Origin: Streptomyces sp. H39-S7
GTDB lineage: Bacteria > Actinomycetota > Actinomycetes > Streptomycetales > Streptomycetaceae
DNA length: 64,000 bases
Reading direction: 5' to 3'
Assembly (NCBI RefSeq): GCF_027158205.1
Contig: NZ_JAPVLU010000025.1
Span: 1 to 64,000, forward strand
Made by a program: the position numbers and the translations under genes. The notes below the pieces were generated by a model. The model was not told where the DNA came from and made no database searches. It saw only the letters and a program-made list of their open reading frames with translations. Shown here one piece after another: positions 56,447 through 64,000 of the stretch. Position 1 is the stretch's first letter; each line of letters starts with the position of its first letter.

Positions 56447-57791
56447 CGATCCAGCGGCCCGAGCGGGCCCGCAGTTGGAGTGCGACGAGCCGGGTCAGCA
56501 TCATCAGCGTCATGGCCCACCACAGCGCGGTGAGGCCGCCCCCCAGGGCGGGTACCGCGAGCGCGACGGGGGCGAAGACGGCCAGAGTGGCGAGCATGGA
56601 CCAGGCCAGGTAGGGCCCGTCGCCGGCGCCCATCAGTACACCGTCGAGGATGAAGACGATGCCGGAGACCGGCTGGCCGAGGGCGACCACCAGCAGGACC
56701 GGCATGAGGGCGCTCCTGACGGCCGGGTCGGAGGTGAAGAGCGTCGCGACCAGCGGGCGGGTCACGACCACCAACAGGCCCAGCAGCACGCCGGAGGCGA
56801 TGCCCCACTGCACCATCCGGCGGCAGGCGGCCCGCGCCCCCGCGGGGTCGTCGGCCCCGAGGTAGCGGCCGATGATGGCCTGCCCCGCGATGGCGATGGC
56901 ATCGAGGGCGAAGGCCAGCAGCGACCAGAGCGTGAGCGTGATCTGGTGGGCGGCTATCTCGGCGTCGCCCAGGCCGGCGGCCACGGCGGTGGCTATCAGC
57001 AGCACCGCCCGCAGGCTCAGGGTGCGGATCAGCAGCGGAACGCCCGCCTGGGCGCAGGCCCGGATGCCGGCGGCGTCCGGGCGCAGCGACGCGCCGTGCC
57101 GGCGCGCTCCGCGGACGACGACGTACAGGTACACCACGGCCATGCCGTTCTGCGCGATGACCGTGCCCCAGGCGGAGCCGGCGATGCCCAGTCCCGCGCC
57201 GTAGACCAGGGCCGCGTTGAGCCCCGCGTTGGCGGTGAAGCCGCCGAGCGCCACGTACAGCGGTGTCCTGGTGTCCTGGAGGCCGCGCAGCACGCCGGTG
57301 GCGGCGAGGACGGCGAGCATGGCGGGGATGCCGAACGCGCTGATCCGCAGGTAGGTCACGGCGAAGGGCGCGGCGGTGTCGGAGGCTCCGAAGAGGCCGA
57401 CGAGCGCGGGCGCGGTGGGGACGACGAGGGCGATGACGGCCACGCCGAGCAGGAGGGCGAGCCAGATGCCGTCCATGCCCTGGCGGATCGCGCCCGGCAG
57501 GTCGCCGGCGCCGACCCGGCGGGCCACAGCGGCGGTGGTGGCGTAGGCGAGGAAGACGAAGACGTTGACGGCGGTGGTCAGCAGGGCAGCCGCGACGCCA
57601 AGCCCGGCGAGCTGCGACGTGCCGAGGTGGCCGACGACCGCGCTGTCGACCATGACGAAGAGCGGCTCGGCGACGAGTGCGCCGAAGGCGGGCACGGCGA
57701 GTGCGATGATCTCCCGGTCGTGCCGCCGCCGGGTCTCCTTGGGGAGGTGGCTGGGGCGGCTCTTCTGCGGGGGCTCGGCGACCGGATTCAC
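56424..57791 (-). CDS. MATE family efflux transporter
   Basis: This approximately 455-residue protein has 12 hydrophobic segments and the MATE signatures PAFGALVAEPLFVMVDSAVVGHLGTSQLAGLGVA at the start and the related QAGVPLLIRTLSLRAVLL, AAHQITLTLWSL in the second half. It belongs to the DinF-like branch that exports organic cations or oxidised lipids by cation antiport. The start is unclear: GTG 57791 gives the length usual in relatives, GTG 57812 is also in frame, and neither has a strong ribosome site. Its last 23 bases overlap the end of the nitroreductase gene on the opposite strand. Confidence 0.87.
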   Translation of the reverse strand: MNPVAEPPQKSRPSHLPKETRRRHDREIIALAVPAFGALVAEPLFVMVDSAVVGHLGTSQLAGLGVAAALLTTAVNVFVFLAYATTAAVARRVGAGDLPGAIRQGMDGIWLALLLGVAVIALVVPTAPALVGLFGASDTAAPFAVTYLRISAFGIPAMLAVLAATGVLRGLQDTRTPLYVALGGFTANAGLNAALVYGAGLGIAGSAWGTVIAQNGMAVVYLYVVVRGARRHGASLRPDAAGIRACAQAGVPLLIRTLSLRAVLLIATAVAAGLGDAEIAAHQITLTLWSLLAFALDAIAIAGQAIIGRYLGADDPAGARAACRRMVQWGIASGVLLGLLVVVTRPLVATLFTSDPAVRSALMPVLLVVALGQPVSGIVFILDGVLMGAGDGPYLAWSMLATLAVFAPVALAVPALGGGLTALWWAMTLMMLTRLVALQLRARSGRWIVTGAVRA

Positions 57792-57978
57792 AGCCTCAGG
57801 ATAATCATCCACAAGTAATACCTGCAAGCCATCCACGACTATTACGGCTGACTGCGTAGAGTGATCTCCTCCGCGTGGTTTGTCGCGATCTTGGCCCAAT
57901 GGCAAAAGTTTTTCTTCTGCACAGCCCGAGGATGTGAAAAGGCCAGGTCAGAGCGGTTCAGGTCGGCTGATTGTGTGT

Positions 57979-58067
57979 TTGTCCACAGTGCTTTCCCAAG
58001 GCCTGTACACAGGTTCAGGCGGCTTCTCCACAGGTTGGATGCCTCCGTCCACAGGGCCTGTGGATAA
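57979..58067. other. DnaA-box cluster upstream of dnaB
   Basis: Within the 422-base MATE-dnaB gap are TTGTCCACA (57979-57987, perfect), TTCTCCACA (58024-58032), CCGTCCACA (58045-58053) and TGTGGATAA (58059-58067, the exact complement of TTATCCACA). A weaker TCATCCACA is at 57805-57813. The rest of the gap holds no gene. Confidence 0.85.
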
Positions 58068-58213
58068 CCGTCTTGGCCAACGGTCTCCGTGGCCCTACCG
58101 TGAGCCCCCTGCCCGACGCGCCGCACGAGGTGCCGGGTGTCTCAATTGTCAGAGCCGTGGCGTAAGAAAGAGACGCACGGTATGGCGCCAGGTCGGACGG
58201 AGGAGGTGGCGGG

Positions 58214-59716
58214 GTGACCCAACCCGAACCCGCGGACGACCACTGGGGGGACGAACCGCCGTTCCCCCCCGACGGCGGTCCTGGTGACCGGCTGCCGGTC
58301 ACCCACTTCCGCTCGGGACAGGGCGGAAAGCGCAACAACAGCAAGAAGGACGACGGCGACGACCGGGGCAACTGGTCCGAGGGCGGCGGCGGCTTCGAAC
58401 GCGTACCCCCGCAGGACCTCGACGCCGAGCAGTCCGTCCTCGGCGGCATGCTGCTGTCCAAGGACGCCATCGCCGATGTCGTCGAGGTGCTCAAGGGCCA
58501 GGACTTCTACCGTCCGGCGCACGAGACCATCTACACCGCGATCCTCGACCTGTACGCCCGCGGCGAGCCGGCCGACCCCATCACCACCGCCGCCGAACTG
58601 GTCAAGCGCGGTGAGATCACCCGCGTCGGCGGCGCCCCGTACCTCCACACCCTGGTCAACGCGGTCCCCACGGCGGCCAACGCCGAGTACTACGCCGAGA
58701 TCGTGCACGAGCGCGCCGTGCTGCGCCGCCTCGTCGAAGCGGGCACCCGCATCACCCAGATGGGATACGCGGCCGACGGCGACGTGGACGAGATCGTCAA
58801 CTCCGCCCAGGCGGAGATCTACGCGGTCACCGAGCAGCGCACGTCCGAGGACTATCTGCCGCTCTCCGACATCATGGAGGGCGCCCTCGACGAGATCGAG
58901 GCGATCGGGTCCCGCAGCGGCGGGATGTCCGGCGTCCCCACCGGGTTCACGGACCTCGACTCGCTGACGAACGGCCTCCACCCGGGCCAGATGATCGTCA
59001 TCGCGGCCCGCCCCGCCATGGGCAAGTCGACCCTGGCACTGGACTTCGCCCGCGCCTGCTCGATCGGGAGCGGCATGCCCAGCGTCGTGTTCTCCCTCGA
59101 AATGGGCCGCAACGAGATCGCGATGCGCCTGCTGTCGGCGGAGGCACGCGTCGCGCTGCACCACATGCGTTCGGGAAGCATGACCGACGAGGACTGGACG
59201 CGGCTCGCGCGGCGGATGCCGGACGTGTCGGCGGCGCCGCTCTTCATCGACGATTCGCCGAACCTGTCGATGATGGAGATCCGCGCCAAGTGCCGGCGGC
59301 TCAAGCAGCGCAATGATCTGCGGCTGGTCGTCATCGACTATCTGCAGCTGATGCAGTCCGGTGGCTCCCGGCGCCCCGAGAGCCGTCAGCAGGAGGTCTC
59401 GGACATGTCCCGAAACCTGAAGCTGCTGGCCAAGGAGCTCGAAGTCCCCGTCATCGCGCTCTCGCAGCTGAACCGTGGCCCCGAACAGCGCACGGACAAG
59501 AAGCCGATGGTCTCCGACCTCCGTGAGTCCGGCTCCATCGAGCAGGACGCCGACATGGTCATCCTGCTGCACCGCGAGGACGCCTACGAGAAGGAGTCCC
59601 CGCGCGCGGGCGAGGCCGACCTGATCGTCGCCAAGCACCGTAACGGCCCCACCGCGACGATCACCGTCGCCTTCCAGGGCCACTACTCGCGCTTTGTCGA
59701 CATGGCGCAGACCTGA
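58214..59716 (+). CDS. dnaB: Replicative DNA helicase DnaB
   Basis: This 500-residue hexameric helicase unwinds DNA ahead of the fork. An acidic/Gly-rich N-terminal extension of about 60 residues precedes the primase-contacting domain (PPQDLDAEQSVLGGMLLSKDAI). The RecA-like motor has Walker A ARPAMGKST (Lys271), LVVIDYLQLM (Walker B) and SQLNRGPEQRTDKKPMVSDLRESGSIEQDADMV. There is no intein. GTG 58214 follows GGAGGAGG. It is divergent from the MATE gene, with DnaA boxes in the shared promoter region. Confidence 0.97.
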   Translation: MTQPEPADDHWGDEPPFPPDGGPGDRLPVTHFRSGQGGKRNNSKKDDGDDRGNWSEGGGGFERVPPQDLDAEQSVLGGMLLSKDAIADVVEVLKGQDFYRPAHETIYTAILDLYARGEPADPITTAAELVKRGEITRVGGAPYLHTLVNAVPTAANAEYYAEIVHERAVLRRLVEAGTRITQMGYAADGDVDEIVNSAQAEIYAVTEQRTSEDYLPLSDIMEGALDEIEAIGSRSGGMSGVPTGFTDLDSLTNGLHPGQMIVIAARPAMGKSTLALDFARACSIGSGMPSVVFSLEMGRNEIAMRLLSAEARVALHHMRSGSMTDEDWTRLARRMPDVSAAPLFIDDSPNLSMMEIRAKCRRLKQRNDLRLVVIDYLQLMQSGGSRRPESRQQEVSDMSRNLKLLAKELEVPVIALSQLNRGPEQRTDKKPMVSDLRESGSIEQDADMVILLHREDAYEKESPRAGEADLIVAKHRNGPTATITVAFQGHYSRFVDMAQT

Positions 59717-59774
59717 GGCTCGTCTGTAGCGTCCCCAAAAGTCCTGGGAGAGCCTCACGGCAGTTGGCAGACGC

Positions 59775-60338
59775 TCAGCGCCTCGTCTCGTACCTGGTCA
59801 GGATCACGCCGCAGGGAAGCGTCCGCGTCTCCACAAGGTTCAGGTTCACCCAGTTGTCCAGTGCGGTGAAGAACGGCGTACCGCTGCCCACCAGGACCGG
59901 CGCGGTGGCCAGCACGTACTCGTCGATCAGCCCGGCCCGCATGGCCGCGCCGGCGAGCGTCGCGCCGCCGATGTCCATCGGGCCGCCGTCCTCGGCCTTG
60001 AGCCGGGTGATCTCGGCGACCGCGTCGCCGGTGACCAGGCGGGTGTTCCAGTCGACCTTGTCGACCGTCGAGGAGAACACCACCTTCGACATGTCCCGCC
60101 AGCGGCGCGCGAACTCGATCTCCGCCGGGGTGGCGTTCGGCTGTTGGTCGCCGGTCGGCCAGTGGGAGCTCATCGTCTGCCACAGCTTGCGCCCGTACAG
60201 CGACAGGTCGGTCGCCTGCAACTGGTCGGACCAGAACTGGAACAGCTCGTCGCTCGGCACGCTCCATCCGATGTCGTCGCCGGGCGCGGCGATGTAGCCG
60301 TCCAGGGTCAGGTTCATTCCGAAGATCAGTTTCCGCAT
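59775..60338 (-). CDS. RibD C-terminal/DHFR-like reductase
   Basis: This 187-residue protein has the dihydrofolate-reductase fold of the RibD_C family: MRKLIFGMNLTLDGYIAAPGDDIGW at the start, LSLYGRKLWQTMSSHWP, FSSTVDKVDWNTRLV and DIGGATLAGAAMRAGLIDEYVLATAPVLVGSGTPFF, which forms the NADPH site. Stand-alone members are numerous in Actinobacteria and mostly unassigned. It faces dnaB convergently. No operon partner is evident. Confidence 0.88.
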   Translation of the reverse strand: MRKLIFGMNLTLDGYIAAPGDDIGWSVPSDELFQFWSDQLQATDLSLYGRKLWQTMSSHWPTGDQQPNATPAEIEFARRWRDMSKVVFSSTVDKVDWNTRLVTGDAVAEITRLKAEDGGPMDIGGATLAGAAMRAGLIDEYVLATAPVLVGSGTPFFTALDNWVNLNLVETRTLPCGVILTRYETRR

Positions 60339-60489
60339 GGCGCCAGCCTTCCGTGTGTCGGTCTCCCACGTACGGACCGGCGCGGCGCGGGAAACTCATC
60401 GGTGCGCGATCCGAACTCCCATGCAGTGCTGTGCCCGGTGGCTCAGCCGCAGACTCATCGTCCCGCCGAGGAAAGGGCATCGATCCAGT

Positions 60490-60536
60490 CCCGGTGGCCC
60501 CGGAGCGGCGGTTCGCGCCGCTCCGGGGCCACCGGG
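60490..60536. terminator. Long perfect hairpin between MerR and RibD_C genes
   Basis: A perfect 21-bp stem (60490-60510 with 60516-60536) and a GTTCG loop lies 19 bases past the MerR gene stop. It terminates the MerR transcript and insulates the reductase gene. Confidence 0.92.
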
Positions 60537-60554
60537 CGCACCGGTCCTGGAGGG

Positions 60555-61379
60555 TCAGTCCTGGGCGATGGGCTCCTGCAGCTCGGTGACCCACTGGGCG
60601 TGGTCCTCCGGGCATTCGAGGTAGAGCTCACGGGCGTAACCGGTGGAGCGGGCGCCGGCGGAGTCGATCCACCGGCCCAGGGTCTGGGCCGTCGACACGA
60701 TGTTCTCCATGGATCCGCGGTGCACGATCGTGGCGGCGCTCCCGATCGCCGGCAGGTCCACGATCGCGAAGTCCCGGCCGGCCGCCGGGTCGGCGGTGAC
60801 GGTCAGGCCCGCGTGGACGGTGATCGCGCCGTCGCCCTGGGGAGCGTCCTCGTAGTAGGCGACCCCCGGCCCGGTGACGGCCACGCCCGCGGCCTCCAGC
60901 CGGCGGGTCAGCTCGTCGTAGAGCGGAGTGATCACCGGCCCGATGTGCTCCGGGCCGAAACCGGCGGCGGTGCCGGTCAGTTCGGCCACCCGGACCGCTG
61001 GAATGCGCTTGACCACGACGTCGTCGGCAGTCATACGTCCCTCACTTTCGATGGTGCGGAGCCTCGCCTCGACATGGGTCAGCCGCGTGGCGGCGGCTGC
61101 CATGGCCTCCTCCAGCTCTGCCCGGCGCAGCCGCAGCATGCCGCGCAACTGCTCGGCACTCACCTGCTCGTCCAGGATCGACCGCACCTGTTCGAGGCTG
61201 AAGCCGAGGTCCTTGAGGGCGATGACGCGATTGAGCCGTGACAGCTGACCGGCTTCGTAGAAGCGGTAGCCGCTGGCGGGGTCGACGCGGGCGGGCCGCA
61301 GCAGCCCGATCGCGTCGTAGTGGTGCAGCATGCGGACCGATACCCGGCCGTGCTTGGCGAAGTCTCCGATGGTGAACAT
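60555..61379 (-). CDS. MerR family regulator with GyrI-like effector domain
   Basis: This 274-residue activator has the MerR helix-turn-helix (MFTIGDFAKHGRVSVRMLHHYDAIGLLRPARVDPASGYRFYEAGQL), the dimer helix (about 75-115) and a C-terminal GyrI/BmrR-like ligand domain (about 120-270) containing ELYLECPEDHAQWVTELQEP, where the conserved acidic residue would contact a cationic drug. This is a multidrug-sensing arrangement. Its promoter with an overlong spacer (61391-61420) fits the MerR mechanism of DNA untwisting. The serine hydrolase gene is divergent and may be the co-regulated partner. Confidence 0.9.
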   Translation of the reverse strand: MFTIGDFAKHGRVSVRMLHHYDAIGLLRPARVDPASGYRFYEAGQLSRLNRVIALKDLGFSLEQVRSILDEQVSAEQLRGMLRLRRAELEEAMAAAATRLTHVEARLRTIESEGRMTADDVVVKRIPAVRVAELTGTAAGFGPEHIGPVITPLYDELTRRLEAAGVAVTGPGVAYYEDAPQGDGAITVHAGLTVTADPAAGRDFAIVDLPAIGSAATIVHRGSMENIVSTAQTLGRWIDSAGARSTGYARELYLECPEDHAQWVTELQEPIAQD

Positions 61380-61390
61380 GACGTCTCCCA

Positions 61391-61420
61391 GTGCAGGTCC
61401 TCACACAGTGTGAGAGTCAA
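61391..61420 (-). promoter_or_regulatory. MerR-type promoter/operator
   Basis: On the minus strand, TTGACT (61420-61415) and a -10 candidate CTGCAC (61396-61391) are 18 bases apart. The palindrome CTCACAC-A-GTGTGAG (61400-61414) lies between them, the classic placement of a MerR operator. Confidence 0.75.
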
Positions 61421-61477
61421 GCGCTGCCGCCGGAAACACTTGGAGGGACCGGCACCGTCTCTGCGAGGCTGTCCCAC

Positions 61478-62911
61478 ATGTCCGAGACACCTGACCCGTC
61501 CGCAGCACCGTCCGCAGCACCGTCGTCCGCGGCACCGGCCGTCGCACCGGCCGCCGAAGAACTGCTTCCCTCCACCCGGCGCGCACTGCTGCACCGGCTC
61601 GCCAGAGCACAGTCCGAGGGCCGGACACCGTCGATGGTGGGCGCGGTGGTGCGGGACGGGGCCACGGTCTGGTCGAGCGGCCGGAGCATGATGGAGGGCC
61701 ACGGCCCCGACGGGAACACCCAGTACCGGATCGGATCGCTGACCAAGACCTTCGTGGCGGTGCTGGTCATGCGGCTGCGGGACGCGGGCCTGCTGGACCT
61801 GGCGGACCCCCTTGAGGCGCACCTGCCCGGGGCCGCGCCGGGCGGTGCGACGATCGCCCACCTCCTCGCGCACACCTCGGGGCTGGCGGCGGAGACTCCC
61901 GGCCCCTGGTGGGAGCGCACCTCGGGTGAGCTGCGGCCGGAGCTGGCGGACGTGCTGGGCACGGAGCCGCTGAAGCATCCGGCCGGCCGCGTCCACCACT
62001 ACTCCAACCCGGGGTACGCCGTGCTGGGCGCGCTCGTGGAGAAGCTGCGGGGGGAGCCGTGGGGCGACGTGCTGCGCGCGGAGGTGCTGGAGCCGCTGGG
62101 TATGGCACGGACGACGCTGCTGCCGCAGGCACCGCACGCGGGCGGCTGGGCCGTGCACCCGTGGGCCGATCTGATGCAGCCGGAACCGCTGCACGACACC
62201 GGGCGGATGGCACCGGCCGGCCAGCTGTGGTCCACGGCGGACGACCTGTGCCGCTGGGCGGTGTTCCTGGCCGGGGGCGACGAGCGGGTGCTGAGCGCCG
62301 CGTCCGTCGCCGAGATGCGCACCCCGGCCGCCGCGCCGGCCGGGAAGGACTGGGACCCCGGCTACGGGCTGGGCCTGCAGTTGCTGCGCCGGGACGGCCG
62401 GCTGCTGGCGGGGCACACCGGGTCCATGCCGGGCTTCCTGGCGGCGCTCTGGGTGAGCGTCGAGGACGGGGTGGGCGCGCTGGTACTGACCAACGTCACC
62501 TCCGGGCCGCAGGTGGCCGCCGCGGCGGCCGACCTGGTGGCGATCGTGGCCGACAACGAGCCGCGCTTCCCCGTGCCGTGGCGCCCGCGGTCTTCGGCGG
62601 ATCCGGCCCTGCTGGCGCTCACCGGCCCCTGGTACTGGGGCACCACCCCCTTCGTGCTGCGACTGGGCGCGGAGCGCGATGTCGAGCTCACGCCGTTGGA
62701 CGGGCGGGGGCGCGGCGCCCGGTTCAGAGCGGAGCCCGACGGCACCTGGACCGGCCTCGACGGCTACTACGCGGGCGAGACGCTGCGCGTGGTGAGCGGC
62801 GACGACGGCGGGGTGCGCCATCTCGACCTGGGGTCCTTCGTGTTCACCCGGGAGCCCTACGACGCGGCCGCCGGCGTACCGGGGGGTGTGGATCCCGACG
62901 GCTGGCGGTAG
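61478..62911 (+). CDS. Beta-lactamase-fold serine hydrolase
   Basis: This 477-residue protein is a class C beta-lactamase/esterase-type enzyme. The nucleophile motif is SLTK (Ser87, Lys90) and the second motif is YSN (Tyr175, Asn177), both intact; the third motif is HTG in LAGHTGSMPG. There is no clear signal peptide: the N-terminus is Ala/Pro/Ser-rich. A C-terminal extension of about 90 residues resembles the DUF3471-type domain of related peptidases. It may be an esterase or D-amino-peptidase instead of a true beta-lactamase. ATG 61478 is taken because earlier in-frame codons overlap the MerR operator. Confidence 0.87.
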   Translation: MSETPDPSAAPSAAPSSAAPAVAPAAEELLPSTRRALLHRLARAQSEGRTPSMVGAVVRDGATVWSSGRSMMEGHGPDGNTQYRIGSLTKTFVAVLVMRLRDAGLLDLADPLEAHLPGAAPGGATIAHLLAHTSGLAAETPGPWWERTSGELRPELADVLGTEPLKHPAGRVHHYSNPGYAVLGALVEKLRGEPWGDVLRAEVLEPLGMARTTLLPQAPHAGGWAVHPWADLMQPEPLHDTGRMAPAGQLWSTADDLCRWAVFLAGGDERVLSAASVAEMRTPAAAPAGKDWDPGYGLGLQLLRRDGRLLAGHTGSMPGFLAALWVSVEDGVGALVLTNVTSGPQVAAAAADLVAIVADNEPRFPVPWRPRSSADPALLALTGPWYWGTTPFVLRLGAERDVELTPLDGRGRGARFRAEPDGTWTGLDGYYAGETLRVVSGDDGGVRHLDLGSFVFTREPYDAAAGVPGGVDPDGWR

Positions 62912-63021
62912 TGCTAGCACCCGTACCAAGAGACCTGATGTCCGGATGGGACGGAGTGACGGCGGACCTTACGTTGGCTGCGGAGCGTCGGACGAGGGTT
63001 CCGGCGATCGGGGAGACTGTG

Positions 63022-63771
63022 ATGACAGCCAAGCGTTCCGCCGTACTGATCGTGTCCGCGCTGGTTCTGGGAGCCGCGCTGACGGGCTGCGACGGAGTGA
63101 GCTTCCACGGCTCTCCGGAGCACAAGTCCGTGGACGACGCGAAGGTCGCGGGCCCGGTCAGCGCCGTCGAGGTGGGCAAGGGAAGCGGTGACGTCCGCAT
63201 CCGGCCGGGCGCGGGCGGCGGCGTCACCATCCACAGGACCGTGCGCTATCACGGGGACGGCAAGCCGACTCCCGGGCAGAAGGTCGAGAACGGCACGCTG
63301 ACGTTCACCGACGGGTGCGACGACTGCTCGATCGACTACGAGCTGACGGTGCCCGCCGGAGCGAGCGTGAAGGTGAGCACCGGCAGTGGGGACGTGGATG
63401 TGCAGGGGGTGGCGTCGGCGAACCTGAAGACGGGTTCGGGCGATATCGATGTCTCGGGGGTCGCGGGGGCGCTGACGACGTGGGCCGGTTCGGGTGATCT
63501 GACCGGCACCGGACTCGGCGGAGCCGACGTCAGCGCTACCGCGTCGTCGGGCGAGATCCGGCTGACGTTCGTCAAGGCGCCGCAGAAGGTCGCGATCAAG
63601 GCTTCATCGGGCGACGTCACCGTCCACGTGCCCGGCGGCCCGTACGCGACCGATGTCAGCACGGGCTCCGGCGACGAGCACGTTTCGGTGCCGGCGGACC
63701 CGTCGGCCACCGCGCGCATCCAGGTGAGGACGGGCTCCGGCGATGTCACGCTCAGCGGCGTGGGGTCCTGA
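63022..63771 (+). CDS. DUF4097 beta-helix lipoprotein
   Basis: This 249-residue protein has a lipoprotein signal (KRSAVLIVSALVLGAALTGC, lipid-modified Cys at about residue 23) and repeated strands of the form GSGDVxVxG (VGKGSGDVRIRPG, VSTGSGDVDVQG, LKTGSGDIDVSG, ASSGDVTVHVPG, VRTGSGDVTLSG), a right-handed beta-helix-like repeat called DUF4097. It would be anchored outside the membrane. Function is unknown in the family. ATG 63022 follows GGGGAGA; the gene is 110 bases downstream of the serine hydrolase and may be in the same unit. Confidence 0.87.
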   Translation: MTAKRSAVLIVSALVLGAALTGCDGVSFHGSPEHKSVDDAKVAGPVSAVEVGKGSGDVRIRPGAGGGVTIHRTVRYHGDGKPTPGQKVENGTLTFTDGCDDCSIDYELTVPAGASVKVSTGSGDVDVQGVASANLKTGSGDIDVSGVAGALTTWAGSGDLTGTGLGGADVSATASSGEIRLTFVKAPQKVAIKASSGDVTVHVPGGPYATDVSTGSGDEHVSVPADPSATARIQVRTGSGDVTLSGVGS

Positions 63772-63797
63772 CCCTGCCCTCGGGGGAGGCCGGCGCT

Positions 63798-63861
63798 GTG
63801 CCACGGTCGCGCCGTTCCACGGGTGCGCTGTTCCACAGGTGCGATGTTCCACGTGGAACAT
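63798..63861. repeat. Four tandem 16-bp units ending in parS
   Basis: GTGCCACGG at 63798, GTTCCACGG at 63814, GTTCCACAG at 63830 and GTTCCACGT at 63846 start exactly 16 bases apart. Units 2-4 share GTTCCAC, and units 2 and 3 also share GGTGCG. The last unit is completed to a full parS palindrome. Confidence 0.85.
63846..63859. other. parS: parS site at right end of window
   Basis: GTTCCACGTGGAAC at the centre of a 24-bp perfect palindrome (63841-63864). Confidence 0.92.
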
Positions 63862-63988
63862 CGCCTGAGCGGGGGTCCGCACGGAAAGCTGCCGCACAAA
63901 AAGGGTGGCCCGATCGGTGGTCCTCGTCGCACGCTGGGAACGCACCCCCGCGCAGGCGGGACCGGCGAAGCAAGAGGGAGACGCCCGC

Positions 63989-64000
63989 GTGGCACGGCTG
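63989..64000 (+). CDS. Possible start of next gene (truncated)
   Basis: GTG at 63989 follows AGAGGGAGA with good spacing and reads VARL before the window ends. Too little remains to name it. Confidence 0.35.

Noticed and set aside
61478-62911. Calling this gene a beta-lactamase resistance gene
   Set aside because: The SxxK and YxN motifs are shared by esterases and peptidases; there is no clear export signal, and the C-terminal extension is not typical of AmpC enzymes.

Overview
This window is the origin-of-replication neighbourhood of a Streptomyces (or very close relative) chromosome. The evidence is the very high GC content with strong third-position GC, the conserved block gyrA-gyrB-DUF721-recF-gnd-dnaN-oriC-dnaA / rpmH-rnpA-yidD-yidC-jag-rsmG-parA-parB, a dispersed set of Streptomyces-type parS sites, and the onward order trxA-trxB-sigM-murJ-ino1-ponA-femX-rpsF-ssb-rpsR-rplI ... 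dnaB, which matches the order I know from S. coelicolor.

Positions 1 to about 8,290 are the right-hand part of an actinomycete integrative and conjugative element (AICE). It carries three small element genes, an FtsK/TraB-type DNA translocase, an orphan C5-cytosine methyltransferase, a primase-polymerase plus an AAA ATPase (a prim-pol type replication module), an iteron-like repeat field, an excisionase and a tyrosine integrase. The integrase gene abuts the 3' end of a tRNA-Ile(GAT) gene, the likely attachment site. The other end of the element lies outside the window.

Positions 8,250 to 20,520 read leftwards: dnaA, oriC, dnaN, gnd, recF, the DUF721 gene, gyrB, gyrA, DUF3566, tRNA-Ile. OriC (about 17.9-18.7 kb) has about 16-18 DnaA boxes. 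Positions 20,900 to 26,700 read rightwards: L34, RNase P protein, membrane insertion (YidD/YidC), Jag, RsmG and the ParAB segregation genes. From 27 to 37 kb a leftward block holds thioredoxin and its reductase (with an exact SigR-type promoter), SigM and its zinc anti-sigma factor, a pseudokinase, the lipid II flippase MurJ and a large membrane-anchored DUF6049 protein. From 37 to 51.9 kb come a CCA-adding enzyme, an LppU-like protein, an MFS permease, padR-ino1, a class A PBP, a GT87 mannosyltransferase-like protein, an alanine-racemase-like protein, FemX, and rpsF-ssb-rpsR-rplI.

Positions 52.1 to 56.4 kb hold a tightly packed four-gene cassette (PaaK/CoF390-synthetase-like adenylating enzyme, dimeric alpha-beta barrel protein, GNAT, Acg-like nitroreductase). 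It sits between rplI and the MATE/dnaB pair, which as I recall are neighbours in S. coelicolor, so I read it as an accessory, possibly biosynthetic, insertion. The window ends with dnaB, a RibD/DHFR-like reductase, a MerR regulator, a serine hydrolase and a DUF4097 lipoprotein.

The main unexplained signals are: (i) an 11-copy octamer repeat field with flanking inverted repeats between rep and xis of the AICE; (ii) the four-gene cassette at 52-56 kb; (iii) ten parS sites, all on the dnaA side of oriC, several built into much longer palindromes, one of them the last unit of a 16-bp tandem repeat; and (iv) a second DnaA-box cluster just upstream of dnaB.
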